Assembly: GCF_019200975.1 (NCBI RefSeq)
Contig: NZ_JAHTMR010000003.1
Location: 31,639 to 95,638, forward strand
Reading direction: 5' to 3'
Origin: Pseudomonas sp. PD9R
GTDB taxonomy: Bacteria > Pseudomonadota > Gammaproteobacteria > Pseudomonadales > Pseudomonadaceae
Length of the DNA stretch: 64,000 nucleotides
Of the stretch, positions 1 to 7,483 are shown one piece after another. The position numbers and the translations under genes are program-made. Within the stretch, counting starts at the first letter, position 1. Every line of letters begins with the position of its first letter. The notes below the pieces were generated by a model, which saw only the letters and a list, made by a program, of their open reading frames with translations, ran no database searches and was not told where the DNA came from.

Positions 1-1
1 A

Positions 2-2437
2 GAACAGGATCTACAGGTGGCTGATCCCGATTCGTCGGGCTGGATCATTTACACCTTCAAGCCATCAAAAGAAGGGGTTCACCTTGTCAATGTCACCGTG
101 CCGAGTTTGTATTACGAAACAGGCTATTTCCGAGCAGAGTTGCCGGTTCATGCGCTGGCAGTGACCCCGTGGGGGAGCGATGCGTTATTGCAAGTCGACG
201 GCAAGACAGAGCCGGATGTTCTGGAACGAGGTGTTGTTTGCACCCGCGGAAAATCGCTAACACTGAAACTGTTTAATGAAAACCTGCTACTAAAAGGTTC
301 ATCCGTGGCACTTAAGTCGGCCGATGCCAAAGCATTAGGGCTAACCGTTAATCCGGACCTGAACAACGAACGCCTGATGGATGGCGATGAATTGTCTTGG
401 GATCTCAATTCAACCGCCAGCGCCAAAAGTGGTTTGTTTCAACTGCAGATGCACTGTTCGAAGCTCAAGCGTGATTGGGAAATCACCGGACATATGCTTT
501 CAGCGAATCTTAAGGATGAAGTTCAAAAGGTAGAGGTGAACGGTAGTGAGGTTTCGGACTTCGGCGCAGTGTTTTTCCGCGAGGAAACCCGTCCGCTCAC
601 CGTGACGTTTGCGGAATCAATGCGCGGGCTAAGTGTGGCGCTGGAAGAAACTGGTAGTCCGGGTATGACCTACAACCCACCCCTCAAAAGGCTTCTGAAA
701 GTCCCGGACAATCTAAAACTGGAATGGCAAGTGACCGGCGGTGACCGCAGCAGCGTATTTGCGCTCCAGGTCGTCTGCGCAGATGTCGAGACGCCATTGA
801 CCATCGAAAGTCGGGTGTTGTCGAAAATTACTACCGATGAAATTCAGTCGCTGAAGATCAATGGAGAGCTGGTCGATTTAAGTAAGCCAGAGTTGATCTT
901 CTACCGTTCAGGTACCTACGTTGTGGAGTTGGTCCCCAAACCTGCTAGCTCATTGGTTGGGTTGAATGTGGCGCTCCAAAAGGGGGGTGGGGCAGAGCTA
1001 GGCATGATCTATAACCCGCCGCTGAATCAAGCGAGGCCACTCCCGCAAGCCGGTTTGAAGTGGACGGTGACCGGTGGATCATCCCAAAGTGGGCGGCTTG
1101 AATTACTGTTTGATTTTCCCCTACTGGAGCAGTCCGTGCCGGTGGACTGTCGGTTACTGTCGACCAATCTGGCGGATGAAGCCACCGTTGAAATTGAAGG
1201 CGGAGGCGATTGGTTTTTTCGGGATAAAGCCAGGTTCGTTAAGTTGACCCCGAAAGCAGGCAGTCCACTGGCCGGACTTGCGTTAAGCCTGTCATGCACG
1301 ATCAAAAGCGGCCTTGATGTGGCCAACGTGGTGAGTTCACCGGCATTTGGCACTGAGCAAACAGCCAATTACCGCTGGCAGGTGACGGGAAGACTCAAAA
1401 GCGGCACCTTCGAGTTAAAGGTGTCGGGACAGGGCATGACCACACCGATCACGCTGGCGATCAGCAAGTTATTGTCAAACAGTTTGGCGGATGAGGCCAC
1501 CGTCGAGATTGAAGGCGGAGGCGAATGGTTTTTCCGGGACAAGCCCAGGTTCGTGACGGTGACCCCGAAAGCAGGCAGTCCACTGGCCGGACTTGCCTTA
1601 AGCCTGTCATGTACGATTAAAAGCGGCCTCGATGCAGCCAACGTGGTCAGCTTACCGGCATTTGGCAGTCAGCAAACAGCCATCTACCGTTGGCAGGTGA
1701 CGGGGAAACTGAAAAGCGGCACCTTCGAATTAAAGGTGACGGGGCAGGGCATGACCACACCGATTACACTGGCAATCAGCAAGTTGTTGTCAAACAGTTT
1801 GGCGGATGAAGCCACCCTTGAGATTGAAGGCGGAGGCGAATGGTTTATCCGGGATAAACCCAGGTTCGTTAAGGCGACCCCGAAAGCAGGCAGTCCACTG
1901 GCCGGACTTGCGTTAAGCCTGTCATGCACGATCAAAAGCGGCCTCGATGTGGCCAACGTGGTGAGTTCACCGGCATTTGGCAGTGAGCAAACAGCCACTT
2001 ACCGCTGGCAGGTGACGGGGAAACTGAAAAGCGGCACGTTCGAGTTAAAGGTGGCGGGCCAGGGCTTGACCACACCGATTACGCTGGCGCTCTGCAAGTT
2101 GTTGTCGAACATACTGGCGGATGAGGCTCAATTCTATGTGGACGGCGCTATGCCTCCAGCCGGGGCTGTTGAGTTCATGAAAGATGGGCGTAGGAGGGTT
2201 ACTTTGAGCCCCAGGCCGGGGAGCCCGATATCTGGGTATCCACTGATGCTGAGCATCAACGTTGGCGAACTTTTACCAGGCGATTTCAGTTGCTCCCCTA
2301 GAGCTGACGAAGTGACGGAAAGTCATTCTTGGTCTGTTTCCCCGCGTAATAGAACAGGACGGTTTGAATTAGTTGCAATGGACAAAGTCGGAGGACCTAT
2401 TACAACTCTGTTAAGACTCCCGTGCCTATGCAAATGA
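2..2437 (+). CDS. Large Ig-like/beta-sandwich tandem-repeat protein, 5' end outside window
   Basis: The frame is open from the first bases, so this is the C-terminal ~811 residues of a larger protein whose start lies to the left. It consists of about seven units of ~105 residues. Each unit begins with a LLSxxLxDEA-type segment and ends with W-x-V-T-G followed by SGxFEL and a TPIT-like segment. Three central units (1154-2098) are almost identical; the first and last are more diverged. The alternating hydrophobic pattern suggests beta-sandwich (Ig-like) modules, as in bacterial surface or secreted repeat proteins. No transmembrane segment or LPXTG-like signal appears, and it ends in a short Cys-containing tail (LPCLCK). 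The true function is unknown: adhesin, secreted effector or carbohydrate-binding protein are all possible. GC looks lower than in the neighbouring core genes. Confidence 0.8.
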   Translation, partial: EQDLQVADPDSSGWIIYTFKPSKEGVHLVNVTVPSLYYETGYFRAELPVHALAVTPWGSDALLQVDGKTEPDVLERGVVCTRGKSLTLKLFNENLLLKGSSVALKSADAKALGLTVNPDLNNERLMDGDELSWDLNSTASAKSGLFQLQMHCSKLKRDWEITGHMLSANLKDEVQKVEVNGSEVSDFGAVFFREETRPLTVTFAESMRGLSVALEETGSPGMTYNPPLKRLLKVPDNLKLEWQVTGGDRSSVFALQVVCADVETPLTIESRVLSKITTDEIQSLKINGELVDLSKPELIFYRSGTYVVELVPKPASSLVGLNVALQKGGGAELGMIYNPPLNQARPLPQAGLKWTVTGGSSQSGRLELLFDFPLLEQSVPVDCRLLSTNLADEATVEIEGGGDWFFRDKARFVKLTPKAGSPLAGLALSLSCTIKSGLDVANVVSSPAFGTEQTANYRWQVTGRLKSGTFELKVSGQGMTTPITLAISKLLSNSLADEATVEIEGGGEWFFRDKPRFVTVTPKAGSPLAGLALSLSCTIKSGLDAANVVSLPAFGSQQTAIYRWQVTGKLKSGTFELKVTGQGMTTPITLAISKLLSNSLADEATLEIEGGGEWFIRDKPRFVKATPKAGSPLAGLALSLSCTIKSGLDVANVVSSPAFGSEQTATYRWQVTGKLKSGTFELKVAGQGLTTPITLALCKLLSNILADEAQFYVDGAMPPAGAVEFMKDGRRRVTLSPRPGSPISGYPLMLSINVGELLPGDFSCSPRADEVTESHSWSVSPRNRTGRFELVAMDKVGGPITTLLRLPCLCK
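1154..2098 (+). repeat. Three exact-length 315-bp in-frame tandem repeats
   Basis: Units run 1154-1468, 1469-1783 and 1784-2098, each exactly 105 codons and nearly identical at DNA level, for example the shared stretch encoding KAGSPLAGLALSLSCTIKSG. Flanking units of the same gene are recognisable only at protein level. This implies recent duplication or homogenisation and predicts copy-number variation between strains. Confidence 0.92.
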
Positions 2438-2856
2438 TGGCGGAATTATTTTGTACGCGGAGTAGGATTTGGGCATCCACAATAGCGTCTGATTCAGACT
2501 ATGGTGTGTACATTGGATAGGTGGACACTCCGTTTGGCGTTGGTAATATCAATCTAGGCATGATTAGTAGTGAATGAACGCCGAATAATTTCAATCAGAA
2601 GAAGAAATAACGAGCGCGAAACTGAAAACGAAAAAGGCAGCCCGCCGTCTAATGCCGATCAGTTAAGACAATTGTAGGTGCGAGCTTGCTCCGGGCGGCG
2701 TTCCGACGAAGAACGTGAGGGTGACGCGTTTATCCAGCAAACACGCGTTATCGTTAACGTCCATCGCGAGCAAGCTCGCTCCTACAAGGGGCTGCGTTCG
2801 CTTAACTGATCAGCATTAAGCTAACCGGCAGCCTTTCTTTCATTCCAAACACCGAA
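2438..2856. other. Gene-poor stretch with possible decayed ORF and a REP pair
   Basis: No intact gene is evident. An ATG at 2437 overlaps the stop of the repeat-protein gene and opens a 27-codon frame ending in TAG (2518-2520). The same frame continues for 18 more plausible codons to TGA at 2575-2577, which could be a remnant of a small downstream gene. The rest carries the REP pair at 2674-2787 and then the 3' flank of the leftward SDR gene. Confidence 0.5.
2674..2787. repeat. REP pair, family A (GAGCAAGCTCGCTC type), left copy degenerate
   Basis: The left copy 2674-2700 reads GTAGGTGCGAGCTTGCTCC and the right copy near 2764-2787 carries GCGAGCAAGCTCGCTCCTAC in inverted orientation. The ~60 bp between them are unrelated. 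This is the REP doublet (REPIN) layout common between Pseudomonas genes. The left copy has drifted from the consensus. Confidence 0.85.
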
Positions 2857-3624
2857 TCAAGACAAGAAACCACCATCCACATTCAACGAAACCCCAGTCG
2901 TATAACTGGAAGCATCACTCGCCAAATACAACACCGCCCCCGCCATCTCACTCGGATCAGCCACGCGTTTAAGCGGAATCTGCTGCAGCGCGGTATTCAA
3001 AATCGCCTCATTCTTCACCAGCGCCGAAGCAAACTTGGTATCGGTCAGACCCGGCAGCAACGCATTACAACGAATCCCGAATTGCGCACATTCCTTGGCG
3101 AACACTTTGGTCATGTTGATCACAGCCGCCTTGGTCACCGAGTAGATGCCCTGGAACACGCCCGGCGAGACGCCGTTGATCGAGGCGACGTTGATGATGC
3201 TGCCGCCGCCGTTTTCGCGCATCAGTTTGCCGGCTTCGACTGACATGAAGAAGTATCCGCGGATGTTGACGTCGACGGTTTTCTGGAAGGCGCTGAGGTC
3301 GGTGTCGAGGACGTTGCAGAATTGCGGGTTGGTCGCGGCGTTGTTGACCAGGATGTCGAGGCGGCCGAACTGTTCCTTGATGCCGGCGAAGACCTGGCTG
3401 ATCTGTTCCATTTCGCCGATGTGGCAAGCGACAGCGGTGGCTTTGCCGCCGGCGGCGATGATGGCGTCGGCGACGTGTTGGCAGCCGTCGAGTTTGCGGC
3501 TGGACACGATAACGTGGGCGCCTTGTTGGGCCAGCAGTTTGGCGATGGCTTCACCGATGCCACGGCTGGCGCCGGAGACGAAAGCGATCTTGCCGTCGAG
3601 GTCGAACAACTGAGTCTTGGACAT
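2857..3624 (-). CDS. SDR family oxidoreductase
   Basis: This 255-residue classical short-chain dehydrogenase has an N-terminal NAD(P)-binding GASRGIG motif (about residues 19-25), the NNA motif near residue 95, and the catalytic Ser with YSVTK (Tyr-x3-Lys) around residues 160-165. The C-terminal GVSLNVDGG segment is typical of fabG-like SDRs. It is cytosolic and probably oxidises or reduces a hydroxy/keto acyl or alcohol substrate, which the sequence does not identify. The start is an ATG preceded by AAGGAAA. It lies downstream of, and in the same direction as, the phosphotransferase gene at 3760. In Pseudomonas this pair is often found near acyl-CoA dehydrogenase genes, which suggests fatty or branched-chain catabolism (inference). 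Confidence 0.9.
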   Translation of the reverse strand: MSKTQLFDLDGKIAFVSGASRGIGEAIAKLLAQQGAHVIVSSRKLDGCQHVADAIIAAGGKATAVACHIGEMEQISQVFAGIKEQFGRLDILVNNAATNPQFCNVLDTDLSAFQKTVDVNIRGYFFMSVEAGKLMRENGGGSIINVASINGVSPGVFQGIYSVTKAAVINMTKVFAKECAQFGIRCNALLPGLTDTKFASALVKNEAILNTALQQIPLKRVADPSEMAGAVLYLASDASSYTTGVSLNVDGGFLS

Positions 3625-3729
3625 GGGGTTTCCTTGTTATCGAGTCAAATGCCGGGGTGTCGCTGATGCTGTTTGGTAGGGGCGGCTTGCAGCGTTTGGT
3701 CAGTAAGCGTGCGTTATCGTTTACGACCT

Positions 3730-3753
3730 TCGCGAGCAAGCTCGCTCCTACAG
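3730..3753. repeat. Single REP, family A
   Basis: A solitary copy with CGCGAGCAAGCTCGCTCCTAC lies between the phosphotransferase and SDR genes. No inverted partner is seen nearby, so it is a singlet rather than a doublet. Confidence 0.85.
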
Positions 3754-3759
3754 GGGATC

Positions 3760-4827
3760 TCAGAGGCTGGACTTCTGGATGACCTGCAGGCTCATCTGCT
3801 CCAGCAGTTTGTTCATGTGAATGAACTGCGCGAAGCGTTTGTCCTGGGTCTGGCCATGGTAGAAGCGGTAGTAGATCTGCTGCACGATACCGGCCAGGCG
3901 GAACAGGCCGTAGGTGTAATAAAAGTCGAAATTATCGATTTCGATGCCGGAACGCTGGGCATAGTAATCGACGAATTCGCGGCGGGTCAGCATGCCAGGA
4001 GCGTGGCTTGGCTGGCGGCGCATCAGTTGCACCGGTGCCGGGTCACCCGCTTCGATCCAGTAGGCAAGGGTGTTGCCCAGGTCCATCAGCGGGTCGCCGA
4101 GGGTGGTCAGTTCCCAGTCGAGCACGCCAATGATCTGCATCGGGTTGTTCGGGTCGAGGATGACGTTGTCGAAGCGGTAGTCGTTGTGGACGATGCTGGA
4201 AGTCGGGTGGTCGGCCGGCATCTTGTCGTTGAGCCAGGCTTTCACCGCTTCCCATTGCGGCGCGTCGGGGGTCAGGGCTTTTTCGTAGCGGTCGCTCCAG
4301 CCTTTGATCTGCCGCGCCACGTAGCCTTCAGGCTTGCCGAGGTCGCCGAGGCCGTAGGCGTTGTAGTCGACCTGGTGCAGTTCGACGAACTTGTCGATGA
4401 AGCTTTTGCACAGTGCTTCGGTTTTCGCCGAATCCAGGCCCAGTTCCGGTGGCAGTTCGGAGCGCAGGATGATGCCGTTGACCCGTTCCATCACGTAGAA
4501 CTCGGCACCGATCACCGATTCGTCGGTGCAGTGCACATAGGCTTTCGGGCAGTAGGGAAAACCGTCGCGAAGCTGATTGAGAATGCGAAATTCGCGACCC
4601 ATGTCATGGGCGGATTTGGCCTTGTGGCCGAAGGGTGGCCGACGCAGGACGAACTCCTGTTCGGGGTATTCCAGCAGGTAGGTGAGGTTCGACGCGCCAC
4701 CGGGGAACTGGCTGATCGCAGGCAAGCCACTGAGGCCTGGAATATGCGCCTTGAGGTATGGATCGATCAGGCTGGCATCGAGTTCTTCGCCGGTGCGGAT
4801 ACGGGTGGACTGATCTGTAAGCGCCAT
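3760..4827 (-). CDS. Phosphotransferase family protein (APH/ACAD10-like)
   Basis: This 355-residue protein-kinase-fold small-molecule phosphotransferase shows the catalytic loop HNDYRFDNV (H-x-D-x4-N) and the metal-binding LDWELTTLGDP segment with a following D-x-G. N-terminal FPGGASNLTY is the nucleotide-binding region, with LRRPP after it. The family (APH, PF01636) includes the kinase domain of ACAD10 and bacterial relatives near acyl-CoA dehydrogenases. Those are thought to phosphorylate hydroxy-acyl substrates, so a role in 4-hydroxy-acid or fatty acid catabolism is inferred. True aminoglycoside resistance is unlikely. The ATG is preceded by AGAAGGGA. The SDR gene follows 135 bp downstream with a REP in the gap. 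Confidence 0.88.
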   Translation of the reverse strand: MALTDQSTRIRTGEELDASLIDPYLKAHIPGLSGLPAISQFPGGASNLTYLLEYPEQEFVLRRPPFGHKAKSAHDMGREFRILNQLRDGFPYCPKAYVHCTDESVIGAEFYVMERVNGIILRSELPPELGLDSAKTEALCKSFIDKFVELHQVDYNAYGLGDLGKPEGYVARQIKGWSDRYEKALTPDAPQWEAVKAWLNDKMPADHPTSSIVHNDYRFDNVILDPNNPMQIIGVLDWELTTLGDPLMDLGNTLAYWIEAGDPAPVQLMRRQPSHAPGMLTRREFVDYYAQRSGIEIDNFDFYYTYGLFRLAGIVQQIYYRFYHGQTQDKRFAQFIHMNKLLEQMSLQVIQKSSL

Positions 4828-4970
4828 ACTTATCCCTTCTGCTTATTCTGGAGGCCTGAAACTATTGGCTAATCTAATGCGCCCACCCGGCACCCACAAC
4901 CACGAACGGCCCTTATAGGTGAGCGTGTTGCCGAGCAATCATTGTTTTTGATACACCTGTTTGAATCGTC

Positions 4971-5936
4971 CTACAGAACGGCATTGCTGACGCGGATAGG
5001 CATTTCAATGGGTGTGAGCACGGGCTGACCCGTAAAGAAGGCCACGAGGTTGCGACCCACCAGTTCGACGGTGCCCTGGGTGGCTTCCGGCGACAGGCCG
5101 GCGACGTGCGAGGTTAGGACCACATTGGTCAACGACTTGAGGGCATCCGGCACTTGGGGTTCGTGATCGAATACGTCCAGCGCGGCACCGGCGATGCGGC
5201 GTTGCTCAAGGGCGCTGATCAAGTCGGCGGTGACGATCACGCTGGCCCGGGCGATGTTGACGACGAAACCTTTGGGGCCGAGGGCATCGAGTACCTGGCG
5301 GTTGATCAGGTGCTTGGTGGCGAGGCCGCCGGGGGTGGCGATGATCAAAAAATCCGAGGCGCGCGCCAGTTCCGTAGGCGTGGAGCAGAAGCTGTAGGGC
5401 ACGTCGCTGCGATGTTGACGGTTGTGGTAGCTCACGCTCATATCAAAACCGTTGGCGGCGCGTTTGGCGATGGCCATGCCGACGGCACCCAGGCCGAGAA
5501 TGCCCAGGCGTTTGCCGGCCAGGGAAGGGCGCATGATTTTCGGCCATTCACCCCGGCGTACGGCGGCGTCGCAACGGGGAATGTCGCGCACCAGCGACAG
5601 CAGCAATGCCATGGCGTGGTCGGCCACCGAAGAGGCGTTGACCCCGGCGCCGTTGGTCACGGTGATGCCTCGGTCGGCGGCGGCTTGCAGGTCGACGTGT
5701 TCGTATCCGGCGCCGATCACGCAGATGATCTTGAGGTTGGGCAGGGCAGCGATTTCATCGGCGTACAGGCCCAGTGGACCACGGGTCAGCACCGCGTCAA
5801 TTTGGCCGCTGTGCCGGGTAATGGCCTCGGCGCGTTCGGCAGGTGTAGGCGCAAGAATCAGGTGAAAGCCCTGATGTTCGAGGATCGGCAAATAATCGTT
5901 GATGGTTTCAACCAGTACCAGAACGGTTGCGGGCAT
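4971..5936 (-). CDS. D-isomer-specific 2-hydroxyacid dehydrogenase
   Basis: This 321-residue cytosolic NAD(P)H-dependent dehydrogenase converts 2-oxo acids and D-2-hydroxy acids (glyoxylate/hydroxypyruvate reductase-like). The Rossmann motif GLGAVG follows RLGIL near residue 148. The substrate/catalytic Arg is in NIARAS, the acid is in DVFDHEP, and the catalytic His is in TSHVAG. The usual Gly after the catalytic Arg is Ala here, a mild deviation. The length is normal for the family. The ATG has AGGAG 5 bp upstream. It stands apart from the upstream TetR gene, so it is probably monocistronic. The exact substrate cannot be read from the sequence. Confidence 0.9.
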   Translation of the reverse strand: MPATVLVLVETINDYLPILEHQGFHLILAPTPAERAEAITRHSGQIDAVLTRGPLGLYADEIAALPNLKIICVIGAGYEHVDLQAAADRGITVTNGAGVNASSVADHAMALLLSLVRDIPRCDAAVRRGEWPKIMRPSLAGKRLGILGLGAVGMAIAKRAANGFDMSVSYHNRQHRSDVPYSFCSTPTELARASDFLIIATPGGLATKHLINRQVLDALGPKGFVVNIARASVIVTADLISALEQRRIAGAALDVFDHEPQVPDALKSLTNVVLTSHVAGLSPEATQGTVELVGRNLVAFFTGQPVLTPIEMPIRVSNAVL

Positions 5937-6035
5937 GCTTGGCTCCTGTAGGCATGTGTATGTCGAGCTCGACCTCGCTTGAGAGTGCTGGCTCCGGAAC
6001 GTTTTGGCAACAACGCCGATACCGCGCTTCTCAGT

Positions 6036-6064
6036 GTAGGAGCTGGCGCGGCTTGCGATGATTT
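6036..6064. repeat. Decayed family-B repeat
   Basis: GTGTAGGAGCTGGCGCGGCTTGCGATGATTTT resembles the GTAGGAGCTGCCG...GGCTGCGATC repeat but carries several substitutions and has no inverted partner. It is probably an old singlet. Confidence 0.5.
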
Positions 6065-6083
6065 TCTATACGACGGCGAATCG

Positions 6084-6692
6084 TCAGGCCGGGGAAGGGG
6101 ATTCAGGCTTTTCTGCTGTCAGAAAGCACTGCGCAGCTTCAAGGATTTCATCTGACAAGGCATCGCCCCGGCTGGCCCGGGCCAGCGTCAGCGCACCGAC
6201 CATCAGCGAGTACTGCACCAGCGCCTGTTGCCGGTTGGCGACGGCATCGTCTGATTCCATCAGGCTGCTCAGCGAATCGAGCAGCTTGTTCAGGCCACCC
6301 ATGAATGTCTCGCGCAGGCCGCTTTCGGCGGTTTCGTGGCACATATCGCCGGCAAAGGCCACCACCGGGCAGCTGTCACCCGGATTGTCGCGGCTGGCGG
6401 TCGACAGGTAGGGCTCGATCAAGGCCCGGCGAGCGCCGGCTTTATCGTCAGCCGTGGCAATCCGTTCCCGCCAGTGCCCTGCCGCTTGCTCGAACGCCCG
6501 GCCGCTGGCTTCGACGGCCAGCGCTTCCTTCGATTCAAAGTGACCATAGAAACCGCCATGGGTCAGGCCAGCGGCGCCCATCACATCGACAACACTGATC
6601 CCATGCAGGCCGCGTTCGCGAAACAGTCGCGTGGCGGCCTCGACGATGATTTCACGATTGAGGTCGGCTTGCTTGCGGGAGACTCGGGGCAT
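6084..6692 (-). CDS. TetR/AcrR family transcriptional regulator
   Basis: This is a one-domain DNA-binding repressor with a C-terminal ligand domain, about 202 residues from the chosen start. The N-terminal helix-turn-helix is clear: ATRLFRERGLHGISVVDVMG, then AGLTHGGFYGHFESKEAL, the standard TetR recognition helix and FYxHFxSKExL signature. I chose ATG 6692 (MPRVSRKQ) because the longer frame would need a TTG at 6740 and would overlap the tautomerase stop. It is the second gene after the tautomerase, 28 bp downstream, so it is very likely co-transcribed. A 23-bp palindrome at 7173-7195 ahead of the pair is a good candidate operator for autoregulation. Confidence 0.92.
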   Translation of the reverse strand: MPRVSRKQADLNREIIVEAATRLFRERGLHGISVVDVMGAAGLTHGGFYGHFESKEALAVEASGRAFEQAAGHWRERIATADDKAGARRALIEPYLSTASRDNPGDSCPVVAFAGDMCHETAESGLRETFMGGLNKLLDSLSSLMESDDAVANRQQALVQYSLMVGALTLARASRGDALSDEILEAAQCFLTAEKPESPSPA

Positions 6693-6720
6693 TAGGGGCT
6701 CACAGATAAAGGATTGAAAA

Positions 6721-7104
6721 TCAGAGGGCGTACTGGGCAATACCGTTGCCGAATGACCAGTTTTCTTTTTTCACTTCCACCAGATTAATGAAAACGTCTT
6801 CCAGACGCACCGACAGTTCTGCGTTCAGGTTTTCAACGATGGTTTTGTAGAGCAGTTTTTTCTGATCGAGAGTACGGCCTTCGCTCAATGTGATCTGGAT
6901 GACCACCAGGCTGTCGGTGCGAGCGATGCCAAGGTATTGCGGGTCGAAAATAAAATGCTGCTCGTCGTGCTCGGCGAGGATCTGGAAATTATCGTTTTCG
7001 GGAACGCTGATGGCACTGCGCAGGGCCGCGTAAATCTGTTGGCCGATGCGTTTGGCGTAGGTGGGGTCTTGCTGTTTTTTGATGTCGATGCGAACCAGTG
7101 GCAT
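6721..7104 (-). CDS. Tautomerase family protein
   Basis: This 127-residue member of the tautomerase superfamily uses the N-terminal Pro as catalytic base; processing of Met-Pro-Leu-Val-Arg leaves Pro-1. Start 7104 (MPLVRIDIKK) was chosen over the longer frame because only this start places Pro-1 correctly and GGAG lies upstream. The body resembles longer tautomerases of the malonate-semialdehyde decarboxylase/cis-CaaD side, with conserved VVIQITLSEGR and VFINLVEVKKENWSFG. Likely activities are keto-enol tautomerisation or hydration of a small unsaturated acid; the substrate is unknown. It leads an operon with the TetR gene, which suggests induction by its substrate. Confidence 0.88.
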   Translation of the reverse strand: MPLVRIDIKKQQDPTYAKRIGQQIYAALRSAISVPENDNFQILAEHDEQHFIFDPQYLGIARTDSLVVIQITLSEGRTLDQKKLLYKTIVENLNAELSVRLEDVFINLVEVKKENWSFGNGIAQYAL

Positions 7105-7172
7105 GGGAAGACTCCGGGAGGGATACAGGTCGACCCAAAATACATGACGGTAAACCTTTATCAAGTGGCGAC

Positions 7173-7195
7173 TGATGAAATACTGTACTCCATCA
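7173..7195. promoter_or_regulatory. Probable TetR operator (23-bp palindrome)
   Basis: TGATGaaaTACtGTActcCATCA is an interrupted palindrome: TGATG pairs with CATCA, TAC with GTA, around a single central T at 7184. It lies 69-91 bp upstream of the tautomerase ATG, where the tautomerase–tetR promoter should be. Size and layout fit a TetR dimer site. Binding itself is inferred. Confidence 0.6.
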
Positions 7196-7217
7196 ACCCA
7201 GAGACTCTGCAAACCGT

Positions 7218-7308
7218 GTAGGAGCGAGGCTTGCCCGCGAAGACGGCGGCACGTTCGGCATCGATGCGACTGTTACACCGCCTTCGCGGGCAAGCCTCGC
7301 TCTTACAG
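7218..7308. repeat. REP doublet, family A variant (GAGCGAGGCTTGCCCGCGAAG)
   Basis: GTAGGAGCGAGGCTTGCCCGC at the left is matched by the inverted GCGGGCAAGCCTCGCTCTTAC at the right, with ~45 bp between. This GGCTTGCCCGCG sub-variant recurs at 20030-20095. Confidence 0.88.
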
Positions 7309-7483
7309 GCTTGTGTGTCGCTCAGTTTCATCGAGTTGGCACCACCGTTCCTCACCTAAGTCTTTGCTTCTGTTCACTAATCCCGGAGAATCGCGCCCCT
7401 GTTTCGGCCAGGGCGCTGCCTGTCGGGTATTCCGACGCGTGCTGGCCGGGTGGCAATTGACCGGAATGTGGAGATCCCACCGG

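Larger units (their letters stand above)
7105..7483. other. Intergenic region between divergent tautomerase and permease genes
   Basis: No gene was found. It holds the palindrome at 7173-7195, a family-A REP doublet at 7218-7308, and about 170 bp ahead of the permease start with no recognisable riboswitch or strong promoter match. Confidence 0.7.

Noticed and set aside
1027..1998. Three repeated minus-strand frames under the repeat protein
   Set aside because: They recur only because the 315-bp repeats recur; they have no ribosome-binding sites and are antisense to a better frame.
2674..2787. REP pair considered as a CRISPR-like or attachment-site structure
   Set aside because: Only two inverted copies with an unrelated spacer, and the same core recurs singly and in pairs across the window, as for REP elements.
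3760..4827. Aminoglycoside resistance phosphotransferase
   Set aside because: Motifs are generic to the kinase fold; length, context and similarity to ACAD10-like kinases argue for a metabolic role.
3673..4872. A 399-codon + strand frame opposite the phosphotransferase gene
   Set aside because: Antisense shadow; the minus-strand frame has clear kinase motifs and a ribosome-binding site.
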